64,000 nucleotides of DNA, from contig JAWWOW010000003.1 of the NCBI GenBank assembly GCA_033851265.1, forward strand, positions 1 to 64,000. Direction: 5' to 3'. The translations under genes were made by a program, and so were the position numbers. Below the pieces are notes generated by a model that made no database searches, had not been told where the DNA came from, and saw only the letters and a program-made list of their open reading frames with translations. This stretch comes from JAWWOW01 sp033851265 (GTDB lineage: Bacteria; Actinomycetota; Actinomycetes; JAWWOW01). Numbering within the stretch: the first letter of the stretch is position 1; every line of letters begins with the position of its first letter. Below, piece after piece: positions 1 to 9,633 of the stretch.

Positions 1-1220
1 CGGCCCGCGCCCTCAAGTGCCGCGAGTGCGGCAACGAGGTGCCTCTCGCACCGGTCCACGTCTGTCTCGAGTGCTTCGCACCCCTCGAGGTCGCGTACGA
101 CGAGGACGCCCTCCGCACGGTGACCCATGCGTCCATCGCGGCGGGTCCGCAGACCATCTGGCGCTACGCCGGCCTGCTTCCCGCGGGTCAGGACGAGGCG
201 ACGCGCGTCGACCTCGGCGCCGGCATGACCCGGCTGCGCCCCGCGCCGAACCTCGCAAAGGCGCTGGGCATGAAGACGCTCTACGTCAAGGACGACAGCG
301 GCAACCCGACGCATTCCTTCAAGGACCGGGTGGTCTCGGTCGCGCTGTCGGCGGCGCGCGCGTTCGGCTTCACGACCGTCTCGTGCGCGTCCACCGGCAA
401 CCTCGCCAACTCGGTCGCAGCCCACGCGGCCCGGGCAGGGCTGCGCTCCGTCGTCTTCATCCCGGACGACCTGGAGCAGGGCAAGGTGGTGCAGACCGCC
501 GTCTACGGCCAGACGCTCGTCGCGGTGCAGGGGACGTACGACGACGTCAACCGCCTCTGCAGCGAGATCGCGGAGAACGAGGACTGGGCGTTCGTCAACG
601 TCAACGTGCGGCCCTACTACGCCGAGGGCTCCAAGACGCTCGGCTACGAGGTCGCCGAGCAGCTCGGCTGGCGGCTCCCGCAGCAGGTCGTCATCCCGAT
701 GGCGTCCGGGTCGCTCCTGACGAAGGTGGACAAGGCCTTCGGCGAGCTCGGCCGGCTCGGGCTGGTCGAGGCGTCGCCGTACCGCGTGTTCGGGGCGCAG
801 AGCAGCGGCTGCTCGCCGATCGCGACCGCCTACGAGAACGGCTGGGACACCGTCAAGCCGGTCCGCCCGACCGGCATCGCCAAGTCGCTCGCGATCGGCA
901 ACCCGGCGGACGGTCCCTACGCGCTCGACACCGTCCGCCGCACCGGTGGCGCGATGGGGCACGTCGGGGACCAGGAGATCGTGGAGGGCATCCGGCTGCT
1001 GGCCGAGACCGAGGGGCTGTTCGCCGAGACCGCGGGCGGGGTGACCGTGGCCACGCTGCGGCAGCTGCTGGCTTCGGGTGCGGTCGACCCCGAGGCGGAG
1101 ACAGTGCTCTACAACACCGGCGACGGCCTCAAGACCCTCGACGCGGTTGCCGGTGTGGTCGGCCCGACGGTCACGATCGCGCCGTCGTACTCCGCCTTCG
1201 CCAAGAGCGGCGTCGCCTAG
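1..1220 (+). CDS. thrC: Threonine synthase (5' end cut off)
   Basis: Pyridoxal-phosphate enzyme that converts O-phospho-homoserine to threonine and phosphate, the last step of threonine synthesis in the cytoplasm. The reading frame is open to the window edge (first full codon at 3). It begins inside a zinc-ribbon-like stretch with two CxxC pairs (CREC at about 18-29, CLEC at about 63-74), typical of the N-terminus of actinobacterial ThrC, so only a short part is missing and the GTG at 39 is not the start. The PLP lysine lies in THSFKDR (AAG at 321-323), and a glycine-rich phosphate-binding loop (MASGS) follows. In Streptomyces, thrC also lies near groEL2, as here. No riboswitch or leader can be judged because the upstream region is missing. 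Confidence 0.95.
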   Translation, partial: ARALKCRECGNEVPLAPVHVCLECFAPLEVAYDEDALRTVTHASIAAGPQTIWRYAGLLPAGQDEATRVDLGAGMTRLRPAPNLAKALGMKTLYVKDDSGNPTHSFKDRVVSVALSAARAFGFTTVSCASTGNLANSVAAHAARAGLRSVVFIPDDLEQGKVVQTAVYGQTLVAVQGTYDDVNRLCSEIAENEDWAFVNVNVRPYYAEGSKTLGYEVAEQLGWRLPQQVVIPMASGSLLTKVDKAFGELGRLGLVEASPYRVFGAQSSGCSPIATAYENGWDTVKPVRPTGIAKSLAIGNPADGPYALDTVRRTGGAMGHVGDQEIVEGIRLLAETEGLFAETAGGVTVATLRQLLASGAVDPEAETVLYNTGDGLKTLDAVAGVVGPTVTIAPSYSAFAKSGVA

Positions 1221-1245
1221 ACCCCGGAAGGGGCAGGATCGGTTC

Positions 1246-2055
1246 ATGCGGCTGCGGACACTGGCCGGCCTCGCGGCTGGGGCCTGGCTCCTGGATGCCG
1301 CCGTGCTGGCACCGCGCCGGTTCGTTCTGTACGACGTGCCGCTCGCCGTGCCGGGCTGGCCGGTGTCGCTCGACGGGCTCCGGGTCGCGCTGGTGGGCGA
1401 TGTGCACGCCGGTGCGCCCTGGGTTGACCTCGACCGGGTCAACACGGTCGTCGAGGCGGTGCTCGCGTCGAAGCCCGACCTGATCCTGCTGCTGGGCGAC
1501 CACGTGGCCGACGTCACGTTCGGGACCCACCTGGAGCCGGGGCCGGTCGCCCGCGCGCTGGCAGGGCTGCTCCGCGCGGACGTCCCGGTCCTCGGAGTCC
1601 TGGGCAACCACGACTGGTACGCCGGCGGCTGGCGCATGCGGGCCGCCCTCGAGGAGGCCGGGCTGCCGGTGCTCGAGGAGGCCGCGGTCCCCGTGCTCGA
1701 CGGCCGGCTCTGGGTCGCGGGGGTCGGCGACCTGTGGGAGCGCACGCCGTCGGTGGACGCCGCGCTCGCCGCCGTGCCGGCCGGTGCTCCGGTGCTGCTC
1801 ATGACGCACAACCCGGACGTGGTCGCCGACGTCCCGGAGTCGGTGCGGCTCGTCGTGGCGGGGCACACGCACGGGGGGCAGGTGGCGTTCCGCGGGCGGC
1901 CCTACCACCAGGTGAGCGAGCGGACCGGCAACACGTGGAGCAAGGGCTGGTTCCCGGAGGCCCGGCTGTACGTGACGGCCGGCATCGGGTCCTCGCTGGT
2001 CCCGCTGCGCTCCGTGACCCCCGAGGTCCCCGTCCTCGTCCTCCGCGCCCCCTGA
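1246..2055 (+). CDS. Metallophosphoesterase (calcineurin-like)
   Basis: A 269-residue dinuclear-metal phosphoesterase of unknown substrate. All family blocks are visible in order: GDVHAG (GDxH), LLGDHVAD (GDxxD), GNHDW (GNHD), MTHNPD and GHTHGG (GHTH). A hydrophobic N-terminus (residues 5-20, AGLAAGAWLLDAAVLAP) suggests membrane anchoring or export, as in the YkuE-like branch that acts on the outer face of the membrane. I start it at ATG 1246, just after a purine-rich GGAAGGGG, 25 bases after thrC. A longer upstream frame exists but would run through thrC. It is probably co-transcribed with thrC. The family is clear and the substrate is not. Confidence 0.87.
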   Translation: MRLRTLAGLAAGAWLLDAAVLAPRRFVLYDVPLAVPGWPVSLDGLRVALVGDVHAGAPWVDLDRVNTVVEAVLASKPDLILLLGDHVADVTFGTHLEPGPVARALAGLLRADVPVLGVLGNHDWYAGGWRMRAALEEAGLPVLEEAAVPVLDGRLWVAGVGDLWERTPSVDAALAAVPAGAPVLLMTHNPDVVADVPESVRLVVAGHTHGGQVAFRGRPYHQVSERTGNTWSKGWFPEARLYVTAGIGSSLVPLRSVTPEVPVLVLRAP

Positions 2056-2150
2056 CCTGCCCCGCTCGAAACGATCACTGCCGAGTCGCACGCTCAGCCC
2101 GGACGCTCAGCCGGTGGTGATCATCCGGAGGGGTGTGGCGGGGACCCTCG

Positions 2151-2177
2151 CTTGCACTCTCGGGGTGCGAGTGCCAA
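2151..2177. promoter_or_regulatory. CIRCE operator 1 (HrcA site)
   Basis: Inverted repeat CTTGCACTC-N9-GAGTGCCAA, close to the CIRCE consensus TTAGCACTC-N9-GAGTGCTAA, with the core GCACTC/GAGTGC perfect. It lies 115 bases before groEL. TTGCAC at 2152-2157 could also be the -35 element, with CAATAT at 2175-2180 as a weak -10 at 17-bp spacing, so bound HrcA would cover the promoter. Confidence 0.9.
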
Positions 2178-2184
2178 TATTGAG

Positions 2185-2211
2185 GTAGCACTCACCTACC
2201 CCGAGTGCCAG
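2185..2211. promoter_or_regulatory. CIRCE operator 2 (HrcA site)
   Basis: A second inverted repeat, GTAGCACTC-N9-GAGTGCCAG, with its centre 34 bases after that of the first. Tandem CIRCE sites are known at actinobacterial groEL genes; here both lie between the probable promoter and groEL. Confidence 0.9.
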
Positions 2212-2291
2212 ATCTCCCCGGCGAGACCGGCAACCCGGTCGTCCGTCGCGGGCGCCGCGGAGATCACCCCTGACTGGGAGGATCTACACGC

Positions 2292-3917
<1,626 letters not shown>

Positions 3918-3950
3918 CAGCGGCACTGCACGTCCACTCAGTACGACGGA

Positions 3951-3981
3951 AAGGGCCCGGGTCACCACGACCCGGGCCCTT
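3951..3981 (+). terminator. groEL terminator hairpin
   Basis: Perfect 13-bp inverted repeat (AAGGGCCCGGGTC / GACCCGGGCCCTT, arms 3951-3963 and 3969-3981) with a 5-base ACCAC loop, 33 bases after the groEL stop and followed by TCTCC rather than a long T run. Confidence 0.88.
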
Positions 3982-4152
3982 CTCCATGCCACCGGCCCGG
4001 GCCCTAGGGACTGGAGTTCCTGGTGGGGGACGTGCGCCCCCTTGCGCGAACCAAATGTCACCCATCTGGATGAATGCGGACGCACCGGTCATACCGCGAG
4101 GCTGAGTCCACTTCCGCGCGAGCGGATCGCAGCTTCATCTTGGGGAGGCACG

Positions 4153-4575
4153 GTGCAGAAAACGATCCGAAGGACCATCTTGACTGCGGCTGTTGCGGGG
4201 GCGATCGCAGTGCTCAGCCCGCTGACAGCCATGGCGGATGGTACGAGCGGCGACCCGACTCAGCCGCAGCCGCTGAGCAACGCGGATCAGAACAGCGGTG
4301 GTGCGAACGGGCAGTGCCCGGGAGCTACCTATTGTTCGACCCGCGATGGGTCGGCGTCGCAGAACGGCAACGGCACCGGGAACGCCAACGGCAAGCCGTG
4401 TGCTGGCTGCGTTGGCAAGGCAGACAACAAGAACCCTCCGGGCCAGGAGAAGCAGGACCCGGCGGGGACGTTCCCGAACAACGGTTATGAGTGCGACAAC
4501 AACAACGGGGTCGGCAAGACCAACCCGGCTCACACCGGGTGCGCCTCGCCGTCGCCATCACCCAACCCGTACTAA
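4153..4575 (+). CDS. Small secreted Cys-containing protein
   Basis: A 140-residue exported protein of unknown function. The start is GTG 4153 behind GGGGAGG (4142-4148). The signal peptide has a basic n-region (QKTIRRT) and a hydrophobic core, ending near PLTAMADG. The mature part is rich in Asn, Gly and Pro, with six cysteines as QCPGATYC, KPCAGC, YECD and HTGC. It carries the motif NGYECD...GVGKTNPAHTGC, which I recall from many uncharacterised actinobacterial secreted or surface proteins. The tail is Ser/Pro-rich (SPSPSPNPY). The cysteines suggest disulphides in a repetitive cell-envelope protein. Single-gene unit with its own terminator. No enzyme motif seen. Confidence 0.72.
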   Translation: MQKTIRRTILTAAVAGAIAVLSPLTAMADGTSGDPTQPQPLSNADQNSGGANGQCPGATYCSTRDGSASQNGNGTGNANGKPCAGCVGKADNKNPPGQEKQDPAGTFPNNGYECDNNNGVGKTNPAHTGCASPSPSPNPY

Positions 4576-4603
4576 CAGCTCGCTTCGACCAGTTCACACG
4601 AAA

Positions 4604-4636
4604 GCGGCCCCGGGAAACCGGGGCCGCCTTCTTTTT
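4604..4636 (+). terminator. Rho-independent terminator with GAAA loop
   Basis: Perfect 10-bp stem GCGGCCCCGG / CCGGGGCCGC (4604-4613, 4618-4627) closed by a GAAA tetraloop and followed by CTTCTTTTT. It is the most canonical intrinsic terminator in the window, 28 bases after the secreted-protein stop. Confidence 0.95.
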
Positions 4637-4774
4637 CGGCGGAGGAGGGGTGGGGGGCGGCAAGCGTGCGTTGCGCCGCCGTTACTCCGTTTGCCACACG
4701 CGCATGGTCAGTGACGGCTACGTAGATTTGACGCTGGTTCGCTATGTCCGTTTCGTGCGAAGTACCCGACCCTT

Positions 4775-5260
4775 ATGGGCATGGACACTTTGCGACGTAT
4801 GAACCGCGATGACAGCGGCTGGACCCTGATCGAGCTCCTGCTGATCATTCTTCTGATCGGCATCCTGGCTGGGATCGCCATCCCGCTCTTGCATTCTCAG
4901 ACAAGCAAGGCACAGGCAGCCGCCGGCACCGCCGACCTTCGCAACACCGCGACGGCGATGGAGACGTACTTCACCGAGGACCAGACCTACGGGTCCTCGT
5001 CGGACCTGCTGGCCTCTGACATGACGCCGCGGTTGTCCAAGGGCACCATCGTGGTGATCGTGCAGCGCAGCACCAACGGCTACTGCCTCGCGGCGCTCCG
5101 CAACACCCCCATGCCGTCAACGACAGCAGAGCTGAAGGCCAAGGCCGTTCGCTGGTTCGACAGTGTCGCGGGTGGCGTGCAGCCGAAGACTGCAACGGGC
5201 TGCCCGACGACCACGGGATTCGCAACAAGCTGGCAGACCGACACCTTCATCGGTCCCTGA
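4775..5260 (+). CDS. Type IV prepilin-like protein
   Basis: A 161-residue protein with a class III signal: basic leader ending in DDSG, then WTLIELLLIILLIGILAGIA. Prepilin peptidase would cut after Gly15, leaving Trp as residue 1 (usually Phe) and the conserved Glu at +5. The hydrophobic helix is followed by a polar region typical of major pilins and pseudopilins (AAAGTADLRNTATAMETYFTEDQTYG) and two cysteines in the C-terminal half (NGYCLA, TGCPTT) that could form the D-region disulphide. ATG 4775, 4781 or 4799 could be the start; none has a good ribosome site. No pilus ATPase, platform protein or peptidase gene lies nearby, so this is an orphan subunit, possibly a minor pilin or DNA-uptake fibre. 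Confidence 0.85.
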   Translation: MGMDTLRRMNRDDSGWTLIELLLIILLIGILAGIAIPLLHSQTSKAQAAAGTADLRNTATAMETYFTEDQTYGSSSDLLASDMTPRLSKGTIVVIVQRSTNGYCLAALRNTPMPSTTAELKAKAVRWFDSVAGGVQPKTATGCPTTTGFATSWQTDTFIGP

Positions 5261-5267
5261 CCTCGAC

Positions 5268-6914
5268 CTAGCCCTCGGTGAGGATGGTCTCCGCGTCGAC
5301 GATCTCGTACGAGTAACCCTGCTCGGCAAGGAACCGCTGCCGGTGCGCGGCATAGTCCGCGTCGAGGGTGTCGCGCGCGACGACGGCGTAGAACTTCGCC
5401 GTACGACCGTCTGACTTCGGACGCAGGATGCGTCCGAGCCGCTGTGCCTCCTCCTGCCGCGACCCGAACGTGCCGGACACCTGGATCGCGATGGTGGCCT
5501 CGGGCAGGTCGAGAGAGAAGTTCGCGACCTTCGACACGATGAGCGTCTGCACCTCACCGGTGCGGAACGCGGCGTACAACCGCTCACGCTCGGCGACCTT
5601 CGTCTGGCCGGTGATGAGCGGTGCGCCGACCGACTCTTCGAGCTCCGCGAGCTGGTCGAGGTAGGCACCGATGACGAGCGTCTGCTCACCCTTGTGGCGT
5701 TCGAGCAGTCGATGCACGATCGCCGTCTTCGTGTCGCTGGTGGCAGCCAACCGATAGCGGTCCTCGGGTTCCGCGGTCGCGTAGAGCAGCCGCTCACGTT
5801 CCGGCAGTGTCACTCGCACCTCGATGCACTCCGCCGGTGCGATGTAGCCCTGCGCTTCGATGTCACGCCACGGTGCGTCGTACCGCTTCGGCCCGATGAG
5901 GGAGAACACGTCGTCCTCACGACCGTCCTCGCGCACCAATGTCGCCGTCAGTCCGAGCCGGCGGCGCGCCTGGATGTCCGCGGTGAACCGGAAGATCGGT
6001 GCGGGCAGCAGGTGCACCTCGTCGTAGATGATCAGCCCCCAGTCCCGCGCGTCGAACAGCTCGAGGTGCTGGTAGACGCCTTTGCGACGCGTCGTCATGA
6101 CTTGGTAGGTCGCGATGGTGACCGGCCGGATCTCCTTGCGCGCACCGGAGTACTCGCCGATCTCTTCCTCGGTGAGTGACGTACGCCGCAACAACTCGTC
6201 CTTCCACTGCCGCGCCGCAATGGTGCTCGTGACGAGAATCAGCGTCGTTGCCTGCGCTTGTGCCATGGCGGCGGCGCCCACGATCGTCTTGCCCGCACCG
6301 CAGGGAAGGACGACGACGCCGGAGCCCCCGTGCCAGAAGTTGGCCGCCGCCTCCTTCTGGTACGGCCGCACGTGCCAGTCCTTTTCACGCAGCTCGATGG
6401 TGTGCGCTTCGCCGTCGACGTACCCGGCGAGGTCCTCGGCCGGCCAGCCGAGCTTGACGAGCTGCTGCTTGAGATGGCCGCGCTCACTCGGATGGACGAT
6501 GACCGTGTCGTCGTCGATGCGCGCACCGATGAGGGGGATCACGCGCTTGGATCGCAGCACCTCTTCGAGAACAGCGCGGTCCGTCGTACGCAGCACGAGG
6601 CCGTGCACGGGGCTGTTCTCCAGCCGGAGCCGTCCGTAGCGGCCCATCGTGTCGGCGACGTCGACGAGCAACGCGTGCGGGACGGGGAACCGTGAGTACG
6701 TCAGCAACGCGTCGACGACCTGCTCGGCGTCATGGCCGGCAGCGCGCGCGTTCCACAGACCAAGGGGAGTGAGCCGGTAGGTGTGCACGTGTTCGGGTGA
6801 GCGCTCGAGCTCGGCGAACGGCGCGATGGCTCGACGGCACTCTTCTGACTGCTCGTGGTCGATCTCGAGCAGCAAGGTGCGGTCGGACTGAACGATCAGC
6901 GGCCCATCAGCCAC
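5268..6914 (-). CDS. XPB-type DNA repair helicase (SF2)
   Basis: A 548-residue ATP-dependent 3'-5' DNA helicase of the XPB/Ssl2/ERCC3 family. The N-terminal third is the DNA damage-recognition-like region. The motor has Walker A LPCGAGKT at 203-210, the DEVH box at 298-301, the XPB-specific RED motif (LVREDG, 327-332), SGTFGSRQEEAQRLGR (480-495, motifs V/VI) and a C-terminal YAVVARDT core. It is of normal size for bacterial XPB. The start codon overlaps the stop of the upstream helicase-associated gene by 8 bases, implying translational coupling. As I recall, the same pair occurs in Mycobacterium (Rv0862c-Rv0861c). It probably acts in DNA repair or remodelling; its bacterial role is poorly defined. 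Confidence 0.96.
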   Translation of the reverse strand: MADGPLIVQSDRTLLLEIDHEQSEECRRAIAPFAELERSPEHVHTYRLTPLGLWNARAAGHDAEQVVDALLTYSRFPVPHALLVDVADTMGRYGRLRLENSPVHGLVLRTTDRAVLEEVLRSKRVIPLIGARIDDDTVIVHPSERGHLKQQLVKLGWPAEDLAGYVDGEAHTIELREKDWHVRPYQKEAAANFWHGGSGVVVLPCGAGKTIVGAAAMAQAQATTLILVTSTIAARQWKDELLRRTSLTEEEIGEYSGARKEIRPVTIATYQVMTTRRKGVYQHLELFDARDWGLIIYDEVHLLPAPIFRFTADIQARRRLGLTATLVREDGREDDVFSLIGPKRYDAPWRDIEAQGYIAPAECIEVRVTLPERERLLYATAEPEDRYRLAATSDTKTAIVHRLLERHKGEQTLVIGAYLDQLAELEESVGAPLITGQTKVAERERLYAAFRTGEVQTLIVSKVANFSLDLPEATIAIQVSGTFGSRQEEAQRLGRILRPKSDGRTAKFYAVVARDTLDADYAAHRQRFLAEQGYSYEIVDAETILTEG

Positions 6915-9282
6915 GGTTGGCTTCTTCCTCTACTAGCTCGGCGATTCCGGTGATGCGGTGGATGGCGAAGGTGCGCAACTCATCGTGCAGGTGGTCGAAC
7001 GCCCGCAGGTATCCGCCATCGACGCTCATCGGCTCGACCACCCGTTGCGTCGCGCGACCCTGCGCATTGACGTAACCAATCCACAGTGAGGTTCCATCCC
7101 GCGCCGCTTCCTGCAGCGCGCTCAGGGTCTGCGCGCTCGACGACGACGGCATGACACCGCTCGGTGGATCGGTGACGGTGACCGGCCGGCGCGCGACGGT
7201 CGAGGCCCGGTCGCCGGCACGCAACGCGCGTACGGCTGCTCCGACCAGCTCCGGCGACGGCGCGGACAGCTCGTTGGTCGGCTGCGGCGGTGCTGTGCGG
7301 GGTGCGCGGCGTTCATCCGGTCGCGCGATCACGACGTCGCCGGCGGCCGACTCGGCGGCGGGCGCATAACCGAGCTCGCGGAGGAGAGCGAGCACGCGGT
7401 CCGGTGCAGCCTCCGCCGCAACGACGGTGGGAGCGAGGCGGCGCAAACCCAGCGCAGCGGTGCGACGCGAACCGATGAGCTCGCCGATGACGGACGGGTC
7501 ATCACACCGGATGTACGACGACGCGACGCCGACGCGGATCTTGCCGTGTCGCCGGGCCACGTCGTTGATGAGATAGGTGAGTGGTTGCGGCACTGGTGTG
7601 CGCGAGTGCCGCGTCAAGAGCTCATGGACATCGGTAGCCCCACGCCCGGCGTCGAGAGCTCGGCGTACTGATGGCTCGGTGAACCGGTAGACGGTTGCGT
7701 GTCCGGTGGACTCGACGTCGGCGACGAGTGCGAGCTCGCGAGCGAGGTCGCGCGTCAACGGACCGGGTGCCACCGCCGTCATGTCGGCCTGGATGAGCAC
7801 GTAGTCGACGGGCTCCGGCAGCAACCGTGCGAGCGCGTCGGCGGCAGCGACCGGGTTTCCTTCGAGCAGGTGCCGTCCCGCCGGTGACAGCGCGCCGGCA
7901 CCGGTGATGCCGATCAACTCGGCTTCGGCAAGCGTCCAGGCCACGAGGTCCTCGCGCAGCCGGCCGCCACGTCGCGGCGACAGCCAGCGCAACACTGAGG
8001 CGATGCTGTCGCCGGTCGTCGACGCACCGGACGCGACGGTCGAGAGGAGTTGCAGCACGTTCGATCGGAGGCGCGGTGCGAACGCTCGGTCGAGGTCAGG
8101 ACCAAGGGGAGCGAGCGCGCGGTCGCGGTCGTCGCGGGCACCAGTGAGACCGGCGACGCGGGACGTGAGCAGCCATGCCGTGCCGAGGAGCGCCCAGCTC
8201 TGCGCGTCGGGTGCATCGCGCCACCCGTCGTACGCCGGGGTCGGCAACCACCCGCCGGCAGGGACGGCGGCGAGCAGACCGGCGACGTACGCCGTCTCGG
8301 CAAGCAACGCGACCTCGTGGTCGGGCCGGTCCAGACGCGCCGCGGCGCGGCGCAGCTCGCGTACGCCGAGACCGCCGGTGCGCAGCACCGGTGGTGGATC
8401 GAGCGCCCACCCATCGAGGAGCTCTTCAATCGCACGGACGAACGTCGTTGCATGCGTCGCCGCTGCATGGGCTGCACGGTCCGCGTCACCGGCAACCGAT
8501 TCGAGCTCGGGTGGGACGGGATGAGTCTCGCGCAGCACCGCGCCACCGCGAAGCGCCAGTGCGATCTCGCGTGGCAGCACAACCGTGTGCTCGTCGACCG
8601 ACACGAGCAGTCCGCGTTGCAGGAGCCACGCGACACCGGGACTCCGGGCGGATCGGTCGGTGCGCCCGGTCGGTGGTCCCCACACAAGTCGGTCGATGAC
8701 GTCGCGCGCATCTTCGGGCGCATCGTTGATGACGGTGCGCACGGCGTCACCGTCGGCAGCCCAGTTGCTGAGCGTCTCGATTGCGCGGTAACGGTCGGAT
8801 GATGCGGGCAGGCCGAGTGCGTCCAGGATGTCGCGCAGCCGACCACTCGATGTGCCGTTGAGTGCCGTCGACACGGTGGGACCGAGGCCGGCCGGTTCGA
8901 CGACGAGCTCGCGCACGGTGCGCAGGACGTGCAAGCCGGAGTCATCGCCCCAGACGAGCGCGAGCCGTCGCAGCCGATCGACGGCATCGCGAACGGCGCC
9001 CTCGGGTGCGTCGGACGTAGCCGCGATGACGTCGTTGTAGGACGCCAGCTCGGGGAGGGCGGTCAGCAGCTCGAGGATCTCGAGGTCGAAGACCCGCAAG
9101 CGGTCCAAAGCAGCGAGCACCGACGGGCGGGTGGCCGCGCGGGCGGACAGCACGGTCAGGTCCGGCGGCAAGGGGGTGACGAGATCGGGGCGTTCCTCGA
9201 GCAGCGCGGCGAGATCGTCGTCAGCTGCGGTGCGCAGCCAGTCGGCGAGGCTGCGCGGCGCCCGGGCATCGTCGGTGGACAT
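6907..9282 (-). CDS. Helicase-associated / WYL domain protein
   Basis: A 791-residue partner protein encoded directly upstream of the XPB helicase. The start is MSTDDARAPRSLADWLR at ATG 9282. The N-terminal half is helical with winged-helix-like repeats (LAALLEERPDLVTPLPPDL, VLAALDRLRVFDLEILELL). The middle has the helicase-C-like block (PEPVDYVLIQADMTAVAPG) of helicase_C_3 proteins, followed by LTYLINDVARRHGKIRVG. The end carries a WYL-like ligand/nucleic-acid-binding fold (LWIGYVNAQGRATQRVVEP, then YLRAFDHLHDELRTFAIHRI). No Walker motifs are present, so it is likely an accessory or regulatory subunit. The upstream TACCGT-N7-ATG suggests a leaderless mRNA. Confidence 0.88.
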   Translation of the reverse strand: MSTDDARAPRSLADWLRTAADDDLAALLEERPDLVTPLPPDLTVLSARAATRPSVLAALDRLRVFDLEILELLTALPELASYNDVIAATSDAPEGAVRDAVDRLRRLALVWGDDSGLHVLRTVRELVVEPAGLGPTVSTALNGTSSGRLRDILDALGLPASSDRYRAIETLSNWAADGDAVRTVINDAPEDARDVIDRLVWGPPTGRTDRSARSPGVAWLLQRGLLVSVDEHTVVLPREIALALRGGAVLRETHPVPPELESVAGDADRAAHAAATHATTFVRAIEELLDGWALDPPPVLRTGGLGVRELRRAAARLDRPDHEVALLAETAYVAGLLAAVPAGGWLPTPAYDGWRDAPDAQSWALLGTAWLLTSRVAGLTGARDDRDRALAPLGPDLDRAFAPRLRSNVLQLLSTVASGASTTGDSIASVLRWLSPRRGGRLREDLVAWTLAEAELIGITGAGALSPAGRHLLEGNPVAAADALARLLPEPVDYVLIQADMTAVAPGPLTRDLARELALVADVESTGHATVYRFTEPSVRRALDAGRGATDVHELLTRHSRTPVPQPLTYLINDVARRHGKIRVGVASSYIRCDDPSVIGELIGSRRTAALGLRRLAPTVVAAEAAPDRVLALLRELGYAPAAESAAGDVVIARPDERRAPRTAPPQPTNELSAPSPELVGAAVRALRAGDRASTVARRPVTVTDPPSGVMPSSSSAQTLSALQEAARDGTSLWIGYVNAQGRATQRVVEPMSVDGGYLRAFDHLHDELRTFAIHRITGIAELVEEEANRG

Positions 9283-9289
9283 CCGATCC

Positions 9290-9295
9290 ACGGTA
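9290..9295 (-). promoter_or_regulatory. -10 element, leaderless start of helicase operon
   Basis: On the minus strand TACCGT is followed by 7 bases and then ATG 9282, with no Shine-Dalgarno sequence: the TANNNT-N5-8-ATG arrangement of leaderless actinobacterial mRNAs. Confidence 0.6.
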
Positions 9296-9326
9296 GTCGC
9301 CGTGGGCCGGAAAGGTGGCCTCGCGC

Positions 9327-9575
9327 TTAGTGCGGGCCCTCCCAGTCCTGCCTGTCCTCGCGCCGGGTGGCGCTGTCGACAAAGGCGAGCGCGAAGATGC
9401 CGACGACGACGAGGCCGAGGAAGGTGAACGAGATCGCGAAGTCCACGTGGTCGTTGCCCCACTTCTGGCCGGCAAAGAACGCGAAGACGCCGCAGAGGAT
9501 GTTGGCGAGGATCAGCAGGATGGCGCCAGCTTTGAACAACGGATGCTCTTTGGTGGGCGTGGCCGGCTGCGTCAT
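9327..9575 (-). CDS. Small two-helix membrane protein
   Basis: An 82-residue protein of unknown function. It starts at ATG 9575 behind a strong GGAGGAG ribosome site, which fixes the start against a longer frame that would extend into larE. Two hydrophobic segments are clear: FKAGAILLILANILCGVFAFFAG and FAISFTFLGLVVVGIFALAFV. Short polar ends (MTQPATPTKEHP, and ATRREDRQDWEGPH at the C-terminus) flank them. It lies divergent from larE, and its stop falls 45 bases before the start of the helicase operon on the same strand. No motif links it to a known system. Confidence 0.72.
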   Translation of the reverse strand: MTQPATPTKEHPLFKAGAILLILANILCGVFAFFAGQKWGNDHVDFAISFTFLGLVVVGIFALAFVDSATRREDRQDWEGPH

Positions 9576-9619
9576 GTGGTCATCTCCTCCTCGCGGACCG
9601 GGCCAGCCTAGCCACCGCC

Positions 9620-9625
9620 TACGCT
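9620..9625 (+). promoter_or_regulatory. -10 element before larE
   Basis: TACGCT with 8 bases to ATG 9634 and no Shine-Dalgarno sequence between; candidate leaderless promoter. Confidence 0.5.
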
Positions 9626-9633
9626 GACGTTTC

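Noticed and set aside
4637..4774. Cyclic di-GMP riboswitch upstream of the prepilin-like gene
   Set aside because: Looked for the GEMM core and paired helices because a cyclase is present; none seen.
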